Positions 16,455 to 25,058 of a stretch of 64,000 nt of DNA are shown here, piece by piece. The translations under genes and the position numbers were made by a program. Position 1 is the first letter of the stretch. Each line of letters starts with the position of its first letter. The notes below the pieces were generated by a model. The model worked only from the letters and a program-made list of their open reading frames with translations. It made no database searches and had not been told where the DNA came from. This stretch comes from Paenibacillus massiliensis 2301065 = DSM 16942 (GTDB lineage Bacteria > Bacillota > Bacilli > Paenibacillales > Paenibacillaceae): contig NZ_KB898192.1 of assembly GCF_000377505.1 (NCBI RefSeq), positions 186,001 through 250,000 on the forward strand. The letters are read 5' to 3'.

Positions 16455-19150
16455 GCGGTGAACTCCTTTCGCAATGCGTCATCAAGGGCCTGAGCACGTA
16501 GCAGCGCTTGCTCCTCCAGACCCGCTTCCTCCAGCAAGGCATCCTGTGAATTCAGCATATGTGCCACACGGTCTGCAATCAGTGAGGTCTCCATAGGAGT
16601 GAAGTAGGTAAACGCAAGCCTTAATTCCGCTACCATAGCAATGAACTCCTCATGCGGAAGCTCCTCCAGAAGACAATTGACCTCGATCAGCAGCTCATCA
16701 TCATACAAGAACACATCACGTCCAGCCGTGAACAGTCCTTGTAGATAGAGCGCAGACTTCTGGACCTGTTCTGGCGTACCACGAACATATCCTCTCGTTC
16801 GTTGTGCGATCTCCGCGCGGCTACGATCCCCTGCAGACACAGCTAGCGCCATACATACGCCCTCAAGCAATGGAGGCAGCTCCTCCTCCAGTAGCGTTGT
16901 CAACTGTTCTCTGAACCTACTATCGAAAAGCTCATCGGGCGCAGAGGACAGCATCGCAAGCAGCTTCAGCCCCTCAACGATGTCGTTGTGCTCATCGGGT
17001 GCTGTCCCTATAATGGCAGGCAACCTGTCCACCGCTAAACGATATGCCTCAACAAGCAGCTGCGGAAGCTGCTCATCATCACGAAGACCCAGCAGTACCC
17101 CATGCTGTTGAAGGCGGTATAGGACACGCAGTGTCTGGCATAACGACAGTAGACTGCCATCCATGCGCAGTGCAGCGCGTACGAGTCCATAGAGACTGCT
17201 CGCGAGCTCCTGCAGCCCCATGAGAAGAGCATGCAGAAGCAGATCTGCCAGCCGTCCACTATGATGCCCCGGTATCTCCGTCGCCGCTTCTTCCAGCTTG
17301 CGTACAGCTGCGGCCTGAAGTGTACCGCCAAATATCGAATTCTCAATTAATCTTGCCTCAATCAATGCTGAGTAGGAATATGTCCATGTCTCGCGCACAA
17401 GGTTCATGTTCCGATTGCCCAGCCAATCTGGGCCTGCCTTCTTCTCGGCGAACTCCGGCACCAGAAAGCTCACACAATGCAGCAATTGGCTAATCCGTCG
17501 ATGGTCAGGTCGCGCGTACAAATCCAGTGTTTTCTTATGTCTGGCTGTCGTTTTAATCTGTAGCTTACCCGCAGCAGCATGACGCTTGAAGTCCTCCACA
17601 ATGGGAACAAGCCAATCATTGGGCGCAATCTGACCAATCCTGTCTCCCGTTAGCAGCTCCTTCAGCCTCGTAACGGGTTCAGACGTGGCGATCGAATACT
17701 CACCCTTGACGAAGGCGGATAGCACTGCATCCAGCAGCTCATAGACTCCTCCCTCGTGTTTGCTGCGCAGGTGAGCTAATCCCTGTAACATCGCATAAGC
17801 CTCAATAGCATCACTGGTAGATACATGCTGCTTCTGTTCACGTAGCCTGTGTGTCAATGCTGTCAGCAGCTGCAGCGATGTACGTGTGTAGGGCTCTTGT
17901 CTCTCCCGCTCAATATGGGCCCATGCCAGCTCATAATAGTTCACATATGGCATACCACTAGCGTAGCCATTCAGTCGATCGGCTTCGGCAAAGGTATAGA
18001 TCATGGGGTACATCTGCTTCGTATACTCAACTGAGCTCACAGCGCCAGAATCATGAGTCGCCAGGGCTGCTTCAGAATTACCAGCTGTGGATTCAGATGA
18101 AGATGTAGTAGCGGTTGTCTCGACCTCCTCAGACACATCCTTAGCCAGATCCTTAAACACATCTTTTGACGCTTCCTTAGACGCAGTCTTACCCAGCTCT
18201 TCCTCATCTTCTTCCGCTTGCCTTTCCAGACCTCCGCTCTCCTTCAGTCCTCGATCCAGTAGACCATACGTATGAAAGCCACCCGTTACCACCAGGACCC
18301 GCTCATAATTCTGAACAGCCTGACTGATGTGACGCCTCATGTTCAGCTCCCGCTCTAGCTCCCCTTCCTCCTGAAGGCGCTGTATCGTATAGCACATACG
18401 CGATAAGGTGCAATAGGTGAATACTTCACGGGCAAAATCAGTCGTACTGAGCTGTAGACCACGAATCTCGAACAATCTCTCCCACAACTCATCGAAGCTG
18501 CGACAATTCAGACTCTCGCACAGCTTGTCCATGAATGCCGAGGAGGTGAGTAGCGTCTCATCCTGCAAGGATGACCTGTCTCTGCCTTGTTCTTGTTCTT
18601 GTCTCTCCTTCTTAGCGAGAATATCAGCTTCAGACTGAGCTTGCAGGAAATGCGGGCGAACATCCAGATCAATGAAATGGACAGGAATGTTCTGACGCAC
18701 AGCCTCCCTCATCGCCACATATTCAGGAGAATAGCTCAATAGCGGATAGTAGAAGGCCGCCTTTTCCACATTTGTCTCGTACGTGCAATACAGACTTACA
18801 GGCGGTACAGTTGCCTCATCCGTCAATACTTGAATTAACGGGTCTGCACTCTCAGGTCCTTCAATTAATATAATTTGGGGCATATAGGCTTCTATTGCTT
18901 GCAATAAATGAAACGAGCAAGCCGGGCTATGATGACGTACCGGAAAATACACTACGTTAGCTGACAAATTAAATACCTGCTCACGGTATAGCAGATCTAG
19001 CTGTTCCATAGATACACCCGACTCCTCAGAGGCTAGCGCAGAGAAATCGTCCATTGTGGAATGGTGCGACATAGTCATGGAAATATTCGAATCCGTAGAA
19101 TGCTTGTCCGTCCTGCTATCCGCCTTCGCGACAGACATCAGCGAATCCAT
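16430..19150 (-). CDS. DUF5682 family protein (YehM-like)
   Basis: The 906-residue protein has PVRHHSPACSF at about residues 70-80, QIILIEGPESADPL at 92-105 and RVLVVTGGFHTYGL at 284-297, the marks of DUF5682. The His-rich head and GGFH motif recall TraB/ChaN/EreA-type domains, which hints at a hydrolase or ligand-binding head, but this is not proven. Residues 305-370 are a charged Glu/Lys/Ser/Thr linker. The long C-terminal part is helical. The first 45 residues are Ser/Asp/His-rich and may be untranslated: ATG at 19009, with GAGGAG 13 bases before it, is an alternative start. The gene overlaps the MoxR gene by 13 bases. Confidence 0.78.
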   Translation of the reverse strand: MDSLMSVAKADSRTDKHSTDSNISMTMSHHSTMDDFSALASEESGVSMEQLDLLYREQVFNLSANVVYFPVRHHSPACSFHLLQAIEAYMPQIILIEGPESADPLIQVLTDEATVPPVSLYCTYETNVEKAAFYYPLLSYSPEYVAMREAVRQNIPVHFIDLDVRPHFLQAQSEADILAKKERQEQEQGRDRSSLQDETLLTSSAFMDKLCESLNCRSFDELWERLFEIRGLQLSTTDFAREVFTYCTLSRMCYTIQRLQEEGELERELNMRRHISQAVQNYERVLVVTGGFHTYGLLDRGLKESGGLERQAEEDEEELGKTASKEASKDVFKDLAKDVSEEVETTATTSSSESTAGNSEAALATHDSGAVSSVEYTKQMYPMIYTFAEADRLNGYASGMPYVNYYELAWAHIERERQEPYTRTSLQLLTALTHRLREQKQHVSTSDAIEAYAMLQGLAHLRSKHEGGVYELLDAVLSAFVKGEYSIATSEPVTRLKELLTGDRIGQIAPNDWLVPIVEDFKRHAAAGKLQIKTTARHKKTLDLYARPDHRRISQLLHCVSFLVPEFAEKKAGPDWLGNRNMNLVRETWTYSYSALIEARLIENSIFGGTLQAAAVRKLEEAATEIPGHHSGRLADLLLHALLMGLQELASSLYGLVRAALRMDGSLLSLCQTLRVLYRLQQHGVLLGLRDDEQLPQLLVEAYRLAVDRLPAIIGTAPDEHNDIVEGLKLLAMLSSAPDELFDSRFREQLTTLLEEELPPLLEGVCMALAVSAGDRSRAEIAQRTRGYVRGTPEQVQKSALYLQGLFTAGRDVFLYDDELLIEVNCLLEELPHEEFIAMVAELRLAFTYFTPMETSLIADRVAHMLNSQDALLEEAGLEEQALLRAQALDDALRKEFTAWMLINTK

Positions 19151-20241
19151 GTTCTCGCCTCATAGTAAGCCTTCCATAGCTCGTCCTCTCTGGCACGTTC
19201 CTTCACGACCTTGCTGAAATAACCCTTGAGCACTGACAAATCCTTGTCGCTCTCCTTAGCCACCGTTCCCAGCATATTCTGCACAAGTCGATCCATGGTA
19301 ACAGGTCGATCCTCATAATAGTAGGAGGTCATGGCGCTCTGCACATAGACAGATACAGCTTCTGCCGTACTCAGTGTCGCCTGTGGCATATCCAGCTTGT
19401 AACCCTCGCGGCTTTGGCCCTTTCTCAGCTCCATGAAGGTCGTAGCCAGCAGCTCCACAACATCCTGCTCAATCTCTACTTCAACACCATTATGCTGAAG
19501 CAGATTTTTGGCCTGGGATTCGATAATGTATGCTTCCATCTTGACATTGCCTATTGGATGGATCGTCTCAAAGTTGAATCTCCGCTTGAGTGCTCCGCTC
19601 ATCTCGTTGACACCTTTGTCACGAATGTTTGCCGTAGCAATGACATTAAAGCCAGGCTTCGCGAACAATACGCCACTTTCCAGCTCCGGTATGCTGAGCA
19701 CTTTGTCACTTAGAATGCTTATGAGACTATCCTGTACCTCGGAGGGACAGCGTGTAATCTCCTCAAAACGAGTAATCATCCCCTGCTTCATTCCCTGGTA
19801 TAAAGGTGACGGCACAAGCGCAACCTCAGACGGTCCCTGATCGAGCAGCATGGCATAGTTCCAGGAATACTTGATCATATCCTCCGTCGTTCCCGCCGTA
19901 CCCTGTACTGTATTCAGACTGGTGCCCGAGATGGCCGCAGATAACAGCTCACTCAGCATCGTCTTGGCCGTCCCTGGCTCTCCGACCAGCATCAGTCCCC
20001 GATTCCCGGCCAGCGTTACAATAGCCCGCTCAATCAATACATCGTTACCGTAAAATTTGCGTGTTATCCGAACCTCTTGTCCATCCAATATCACAGGCTT
20101 GTCTCTGCCTATAATGAAGTCTCTCACATACATAGGTGACAGCAGCCAATTCGGCGGTCTTCTACCTGTATCCTCCTCGCGCAGAGCCCTCAGCTCCTGC
20201 TCGTATAGTGTCTCAGCCGGAGGCTTGATCATCTCTAGCAT
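19138..20241 (-). CDS. MoxR-family AAA+ ATPase (YehL-like), first gene of the operon
   Basis: The 367-residue protein has Walker A GEPGTAKT at residues 87-94, a Walker B region MITRFEEITRCPSEVQD near 155-171, sensor-1 FNVIATANIRDKG and an arginine-finger region ALKRRFNFE, followed by a helical lid. The Walker B carries Glu-Glu where Asp-Glu is standard, a tolerated MoxR variant. MoxR ATPases form hexameric rings and act as chaperones for VWA partners, here encoded two genes downstream. AAGGGAG lies 9 bases before ATG at 20241. A LexA-like palindrome lies 35 bases upstream. This is the only clear NTPase of the operon, so it probably powers the whole set. Confidence 0.88.
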   Translation of the reverse strand: MLEMIKPPAETLYEQELRALREEDTGRRPPNWLLSPMYVRDFIIGRDKPVILDGQEVRITRKFYGNDVLIERAIVTLAGNRGLMLVGEPGTAKTMLSELLSAAISGTSLNTVQGTAGTTEDMIKYSWNYAMLLDQGPSEVALVPSPLYQGMKQGMITRFEEITRCPSEVQDSLISILSDKVLSIPELESGVLFAKPGFNVIATANIRDKGVNEMSGALKRRFNFETIHPIGNVKMEAYIIESQAKNLLQHNGVEVEIEQDVVELLATTFMELRKGQSREGYKLDMPQATLSTAEAVSVYVQSAMTSYYYEDRPVTMDRLVQNMLGTVAKESDKDLSVLKGYFSKVVKERAREDELWKAYYEARTWIR

Positions 20242-20275
20242 GGTTGTTCTCCCTTCCGCGAAACAGATCGTATGT

Positions 20276-20287
20276 TCTCATGTTTTC
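20276..20287 (-). promoter_or_regulatory. LexA-like operator upstream of the MoxR operon
   Basis: On the minus strand GAACATACGATC matches the Gram-positive LexA box GAAC-N4-GTTC at seven of eight defined positions. It lies 35 bases before the MoxR start codon and downstream of the best -10 candidate, where a repressor could block transcription. One mismatch makes chance a real possibility. Confidence 0.35.
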
Positions 20288-20540
20288 ATCATAGCATAGC
20301 GCCCTAAGTCCAAGCGACACTACCCGCCAAAAATGGTTGATTCGTCCCCTTCTGTTGCCATTTTGTATGAGTCATTAGACTTACATGGGAAGCTGGTAGG
20401 TATAAATGTGAACACCTATTTTTGAATATCTGGAATTGTAGCAATCTATACTGAGCTCCAGTGAACTGTAGTGATTTGAAGCAATCTTTGTTACTCCTTC
20501 CTGAGTCTATGTATGATTTAGAAATCTAGTCCGTTTCAAC

Positions 20541-20574
20541 AAAAAAGGAAGCCCACATACGCTGTGGACTTCCT
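20541..20574 (-). terminator. Terminator after lipB
   Basis: On the minus strand AGGAAGT.CCACA pairs with TGTGG.CTTCCT and is followed by TTTTTTG. It lies 35 bases past the lipB stop and marks the end of the lpd-bkd-lipB unit. Confidence 0.85.
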
Positions 20575-20608
20575 CACAATCTGATCTATGAATACATATT
20601 GGGTCTGT

Positions 20609-21298
20609 CTATGAATGAATTCTCTGAATATCGTAGGGAAAATTGCGCACAAAGTGCGGCAAAATGTCCTTTGCCACCTGTTCTACGCTGATGCTCTGAC
20701 CCAGAGCACCTTCCAGCGAGGTTACTCCATAATCCTGAATACCGCACGGAACAATCCCGCTGAAGCCATCCTGCTCCACACCTTCCTCCACATTGAACGC
20801 GAAGCCGTGGCTGGTAATGAAGCCTCTGCGGTGCTTACAGCGGTTGAACTTGACCCCGATCGCGGCGATCTTGCGATCTCCGATCCATACGCCTGTGTAG
20901 CTTGCCTTGCGTGTCCCTTCCAGACCATACTCACCAAGCAGGTCGATAATGACCTGCTCCAGCGATCGCAAATATCCGTGCAAGTCCAGGTCTTGTCCAT
21001 AGCCGAGCATCAACAGTGGATAGCCGACCAGTTGTCCCGGACCATGATACGTAATATCGCCGCCGCGGTCAATCTCAAATACCGAGATTCCCTTTGCCTC
21101 TAACTGCTCTGTGCTCAGCAGCAGGTGCTCAGGATGACGCTGCGAGCCGATAGTGTATGTTGGAGGATGCTGCAGCAGCAACAGCGCTTCCTGTCTTGAG
21201 CCTTGGTCAAGCGCCTGCACAATATCCTTTTGCAATTCCCATGCTTCTCCATACGGCATGGTCGGTATATAGCTGACTTCAAGCGGACGTCTGTTCAC
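20609..21298 (-). CDS. lipB: Octanoyltransferase LipB
   Basis: The 229-residue protein has the LipB signatures RGGDITYHGPGQLVGYPLL near residue 80, IAAIGVKFNR..GFITSHGFAFNV near 145-170 and GIVPCGIQDYGVTS near 180, where Cys184 is the thioester-forming residue. LipB moves octanoyl groups from acyl carrier protein to lipoyl domains, the first step of lipoate synthesis. Its place directly after the E2 gene, whose product carries a lipoyl domain, gives a clear functional link. GTG at 21298 is the start, with AGAAGGG ten bases before it. Many Bacilli use LipM/LipL instead, so a true LipB is of some note. Confidence 0.92.
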   Translation of the reverse strand: MNRRPLEVSYIPTMPYGEAWELQKDIVQALDQGSRQEALLLLQHPPTYTIGSQRHPEHLLLSTEQLEAKGISVFEIDRGGDITYHGPGQLVGYPLLMLGYGQDLDLHGYLRSLEQVIIDLLGEYGLEGTRKASYTGVWIGDRKIAAIGVKFNRCKHRRGFITSHGFAFNVEEGVEQDGFSGIVPCGIQDYGVTSLEGALGQSISVEQVAKDILPHFVRNFPYDIQRIHS

Positions 21299-21397
21299 AG
21301 CCTGTACCCTTCTCTCTTCAGCGACACGAAGAAGCCGCGCGCCTTGTTCATCCGAATACTGCCCAATTGAATAAGACTGACTACATACAGATTTTTT

Positions 21398-22780
21398 TTA
21401 ATACAGCTTGGTTTCCAAAGAATAGCTCTCCAGGTTCTCTTTCACACGCTGCAGGAATCGTCCACAGATGACGCCATCCAGAATACGATGATCCAGAGAC
21501 AGACAGAGGTTGGCCATCGAGCGAACCGCAATCATGTCATTTATAACCACAGGCTTCTTAACGATGGATTCAAAAGTCAGAATCGCAGCCTGTGGATAGT
21601 TGATAATGGGATACGACAGGATGGAGCCAAAGGAGCCTGTGTTGTTCACCGTAAATGTCCCGCCCTGCATATCGTCCAGCTTCAGCTTGCCCTCGCGGGT
21701 CTTGCGCGCCAGATCATCAATTTCACGGGCTAACCCTGCAATGTTCTTCTGATCTGCTTTCTGGATAACCGGAGTCAATACGGAGTCCTCCGTGCCGACT
21801 GCCAGCGAGATATTGATATCCCGCTTCACGATAATTTTATCCACGGCCCAGAAAGAATTCATGATTGGATAATCCTTGATCGCATTCACCACGGCCTTCA
21901 GCAGGAAGGCCAGATAAGTAATATTAATGCCTTCCTTGCGCTTGAATTCATCCTTAATGCGATTGCGCAGCATAACCAGATTCGTCACGTCAACCTCGAT
22001 CATGGTCCAGGCATGCGGAATTTCTGACACACTCTGGCGCATATTACGGGCGATTGCATTGCGAATCGGCGTCACATCAATATAATATTCACTTCTGCCT
22101 GTAGGATCGTCCTCAACCTCAATCGTAGGAATCTTCGGCATCTCCGTCAAATGAATTCCGCTGTTACGAACAGGTATTGCAGCATCACCGAGCGTAGCAG
22201 TTGCCTGTTCGCTTGGGACGGAGGCAGGACTGTTGACATTGGTTCTTGGTGCTTCCACAGCTATGCCCGCTGGGGCTGATTTACTCGCTTGCGGAGCAAC
22301 TGTATCCTTGCGCTGCACATACGCCAGTACATCCTTGCGGGTAATACGCCCACCAATCCCTGTGCCTGTGACGTTGCTCAACTGAATTCCGTGCTGAGCC
22401 GCCAGCGATTGAACTACCGGAGAATAGCGATGACGCATTGATTGATCAGCACCGTTCTCAGCTTCCAGCTCAGCAATGACTGGGCTATGCTCAGGCTGCT
22501 GCGCAGACTGGGCTGCTCCGTCTCCCTCTGAAGTCTGGATACGACAGATGATCTCATCAACTGCGATCACTTGCCCCTCCACAGCCAGATGCTCGCCCAT
22601 GATTCCATCTACCGTAGAAGGAATCTCCGCGTTTACTTTATCGGTAATGACCTCACAAATCGGATCATATTGTTCCACTTTCTCACCAGGCTGCTTGAGC
22701 CATTTGGCAATGGTAGCAGAGACGAGTGATTCCGCTAGCTGCGGCATGACTACATCAGTCCACTGCTTGTTGTCAGACAT
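21398..22780 (-). CDS. bkdB: Branched-chain 2-oxoacid dehydrogenase E2 (dihydrolipoyl acyltransferase)
   Basis: ATG at 22780 follows AAGGAG and gives 460 residues; a TTG three codons upstream is rejected because it overlaps that site. The lipoyl domain occupies residues 8-85 with the lipoylated Lys48 in EVITDKVNAE. A subunit-binding domain follows (RYSPVVQSLAAQHGI..ITRKDVLAYV, about 130-175), then an Ala/Pro linker, then the acyltransferase core ending with LSLDHRILDGVICGRFL, the HxxxDG active site. The linker sequences and partner genes fit the branched-chain complex, which supplies precursors of iso- and anteiso-fatty acids, rather than pyruvate or 2-oxoglutarate dehydrogenase. Fourth gene of the unit. 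Confidence 0.9.
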   Translation of the reverse strand: MSDNKQWTDVVMPQLAESLVSATIAKWLKQPGEKVEQYDPICEVITDKVNAEIPSTVDGIMGEHLAVEGQVIAVDEIICRIQTSEGDGAAQSAQQPEHSPVIAELEAENGADQSMRHRYSPVVQSLAAQHGIQLSNVTGTGIGGRITRKDVLAYVQRKDTVAPQASKSAPAGIAVEAPRTNVNSPASVPSEQATATLGDAAIPVRNSGIHLTEMPKIPTIEVEDDPTGRSEYYIDVTPIRNAIARNMRQSVSEIPHAWTMIEVDVTNLVMLRNRIKDEFKRKEGINITYLAFLLKAVVNAIKDYPIMNSFWAVDKIIVKRDINISLAVGTEDSVLTPVIQKADQKNIAGLAREIDDLARKTREGKLKLDDMQGGTFTVNNTGSFGSILSYPIINYPQAAILTFESIVKKPVVINDMIAVRSMANLCLSLDHRILDGVICGRFLQRVKENLESYSLETKLY

Positions 22781-22885
22781 GTTCTTCAACTCCTTGATTT
22801 ACATCCATCAGCTCTCGACTACACGGCTTCACGCCGCACATTCGTGCTAATTGTGATGTCACTTAAGGGCCTCTCTCGTACTAGC

Positions 22886-23872
22886 CTAGTACAGAGCAAG
22901 CTCCTGCATGGCTTCCTTCACCTTGTCCTTGTTCAATAAAAAGAACTTCTCCATCGGCGGGCTAATCGGCATTGCAGGTACATCTGGCCCGCACAGGCGA
23001 GCGATTGGCGCATCCAGATCAAAGAGACATTCCTCACTGATAATCGCCGAGACCTCTGCGCCAACTCCGCCCGTCTTGTTGTCCTCATGGACGATCAGTA
23101 CCTTACCTGTATGACGAGCAGCTTCAATGATGGCATTGCGATCAAGTGGCTGTAGGGTGCGCAGATCAAGTACATGAGAAGTAATGCCCTGCTCCTTCTC
23201 CAGCTCCGCAGCTGCTTCCATCACGAATTGCAGCGTACGACTGTAGCTGATGACCGTAATGTCATCCCCTTCTCGCAGCAGATTCGCTTCCCCGATCGGA
23301 ACGATATAATCGCTCTCAGGCACCTCACCCTTAAGCAGCTTGTAGCTCTTCTTGTTCTCAAAATACAACACAGGGTCAGGATCACGAATGGCTGCCTTCA
23401 GCAGTCCCTTGGCATCATAAGGCGAATACGGCGCTACAATCTTCAGACCTGGTGTTCCGAAGAAGATGGATTCAGGGCACTGCGAATGATAGAGTCCACC
23501 GAAGATACCGCCACCAATCGGCGCACGGACCACGATCGGGCAATTCCAGTCATTGTTCGAGCGGTAGCGGATTTTGGCCGCCTCACTGATGATTTGGTTC
23601 GTTGCTGGCAGCATAAAATCGGAATACTGCATCTCTGCAACAGGCTTCATACCGTACATGGCCGCCCCGATCGCTACGCCAGCAATTGCGGATTCAGCCA
23701 GAGGGGTATCCATAACCCGCATCTCCCCGAATTGCTCCATCAATCCCTTGGTGGTCGTAAAGACGCCACCCTTGACGCCAACATCCTCACCGAGCACGAA
23801 CACTGTCTCGTCCTGCTCCATCTCTTCCTTCATTGCCAACCGAATGGCATCGATATATTCCATTACTGCCAT
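22886..23872 (-). CDS. bkdAB: Branched-chain 2-oxoacid dehydrogenase E1 beta subunit
   Basis: The 328-residue protein opens MAVMEYIDAIRLAMKEEMEQDETVFVLGEDVG, typical of E1 beta. It carries the MQYSDFMLPATNQIISEAAKIRYRS region and VRAPIGGGIFGGLYHSQCPES, and ends with the transketolase C-terminal domain (HEDNKTGGVGAEVSAII, LCGPDVPAMP). Together with E1 alpha it performs thiamine-diphosphate-dependent decarboxylation of the oxoacids from valine, leucine and isoleucine. GAGG..GCAAT spacing to ATG at 23872 is short, and the E1 alpha stop lies only three bases before it, so translation is coupled. Confidence 0.92.
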   Translation of the reverse strand: MAVMEYIDAIRLAMKEEMEQDETVFVLGEDVGVKGGVFTTTKGLMEQFGEMRVMDTPLAESAIAGVAIGAAMYGMKPVAEMQYSDFMLPATNQIISEAAKIRYRSNNDWNCPIVVRAPIGGGIFGGLYHSQCPESIFFGTPGLKIVAPYSPYDAKGLLKAAIRDPDPVLYFENKKSYKLLKGEVPESDYIVPIGEANLLREGDDITVISYSRTLQFVMEAAAELEKEQGITSHVLDLRTLQPLDRNAIIEAARHTGKVLIVHEDNKTGGVGAEVSAIISEECLFDLDAPIARLCGPDVPAMPISPPMEKFFLLNKDKVKEAMQELALY

Positions 23873-23875
23873 GTG

Positions 23876-24904
23876 CTATTGCCCCTCTCCGCTGCTGTCC
23901 GCATACACGTGCAGAAGTGTATCCTCAGGCTGAGGAAACGGCGCCTTATCCGCATATTCGATAGCATCCTTCATTACCTGAAGCAGCTCTGTCTTCAGCT
24001 CCTGATCCCGCTGTTCATCCCAGATGCCAGCATCAATCAGATACGTCTTCATTCGCAGCAGTCCATCCTTCTTCCAATTCTCGTCCACTTCTTCCTTGGT
24101 CCGGTAAGCCAGATCATTGTCTGAAGTGGAGTGCGGGGACAGACGGTACATCATGGCCTCGATCAGCGTCGGACCTTCGCCACGAACGGCTCGCTCACGT
24201 GCTTCTTTGACTGCCTCATAGATTGCAAAGGCATCATTGCCGTCCACGCGAATACCTGGGAAGCCGTATCCAAGCGCACGATCGCTAACCTTGCCGCTGA
24301 GCTGCTTGTGCACAGGCACAGATATCGCATACTGGTTGTTCTCACACATAATAATGACTGGCAGCTTGTGGACACCAGCAAAGTTACAGCCCTCATGAAA
24401 ATCTCCCTGGTTACTGGAGCCCTCACCGAAGGTCACGAAAGATACAATGTCCTTCTTCTGCATCTTCGCAGCAAGAGCAATCCCCACGGCATGAGGAACC
24501 TGCGTCGTTACCGGGCTCGAACCCGTGACGATCCGCAACCTTTTGCTTCCGAAGTGCCCTGGCATCTGTCTGCCGCCACTGTTCGGGTCCTCTGCCTTCG
24601 CAAAGGCAGATAGCATTAGTTCACGAGCGGTCATACCTACCGATAGGACGAACCCATAGTCACGGTAGTAGGGTAGAAAATAATCGTGCTCCCTGTCCAG
24701 AGCAAAAGCCGCCGCTACTTGTGCAGCCTCCTGCCCGATCCCGGATACGTGAAAATTGATCTTGCCTGCACGCTGCAGCAGCAGATTACGCTCGTCGAAC
24801 GTACGCGCCAGCAGCATGAATCTATACATTTCAATAGCTTGCTCATCTGTCAATCCTAACTGCTCATGCCTTTGCTTGCTGTGCACAGCACTTTTTGCAT
24901 TCAT
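23876..24904 (-). CDS. bkdAA: Branched-chain 2-oxoacid dehydrogenase E1 alpha subunit
   Basis: The 342-residue protein shows the thiamine diphosphate motif GEGSSNQGDFHEGCNFAGVHKLPVIIMCENN (GDG-like start, NN end) at about residues 150-180, and RLSPHSTSDND, the phosphorylation-loop region of E1 alpha proteins. The HSTSDND sequence is more like branched-chain than pyruvate E1. GGGAGGTGTC precedes ATG at 24904. A 154-base gap to lpdV on the upstream side holds TATAAT and an inverted repeat GTTTTCTT/AAGAAAAC near 25000-25022, which could be an internal promoter and regulator site. Confidence 0.92.
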   Translation of the reverse strand: MNAKSAVHSKQRHEQLGLTDEQAIEMYRFMLLARTFDERNLLLQRAGKINFHVSGIGQEAAQVAAAFALDREHDYFLPYYRDYGFVLSVGMTARELMLSAFAKAEDPNSGGRQMPGHFGSKRLRIVTGSSPVTTQVPHAVGIALAAKMQKKDIVSFVTFGEGSSNQGDFHEGCNFAGVHKLPVIIMCENNQYAISVPVHKQLSGKVSDRALGYGFPGIRVDGNDAFAIYEAVKEARERAVRGEGPTLIEAMMYRLSPHSTSDNDLAYRTKEEVDENWKKDGLLRMKTYLIDAGIWDEQRDQELKTELLQVMKDAIEYADKAPFPQPEDTLLHVYADSSGEGQ

Positions 24905-25058
24905 GGAGACACCTCCCGAGTTATACAGCCTGCATTCAAGTACTCATACCGTCTTGTCTTAAAACCTGGTACTAAGACTTGGCTTAACCCTATTATAATC
25001 GTTTTCTTCCGAAAAAGAAAACACCTGCTTCAGCAATTTGCATCATCCGATTTCAAGG

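Larger units (their letters stand above)
20242..20608 (-). other. Intergenic region between lipB and the MoxR operon
   Basis: This 367-base stretch holds the lipB terminator (20541-20574) and the MoxR operon leader. On the minus strand TATGAT near 20300-20310 could be a -10 box with a poor TCGCTT -35 box 18 bases upstream. Between about 20330 and 20540 I see no open reading frame with a ribosome binding site; there are loosely repeated TGTAG..AATC words of no clear meaning. Confidence 0.4.

Noticed and set aside
20330-20540. Repeated TGTAG..AATC words as a regulatory array or CRISPR-like structure
   Set aside because: The copies are short, inexact and unevenly spaced.
25000-25022. Inverted repeat GTTTTCTT/AAGAAAAC near a TATAAT before bkdAA as a defined operator
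   Set aside because: The -35 box is poor and the genes are otherwise contiguous; noted under bkdAA but too weak to list.
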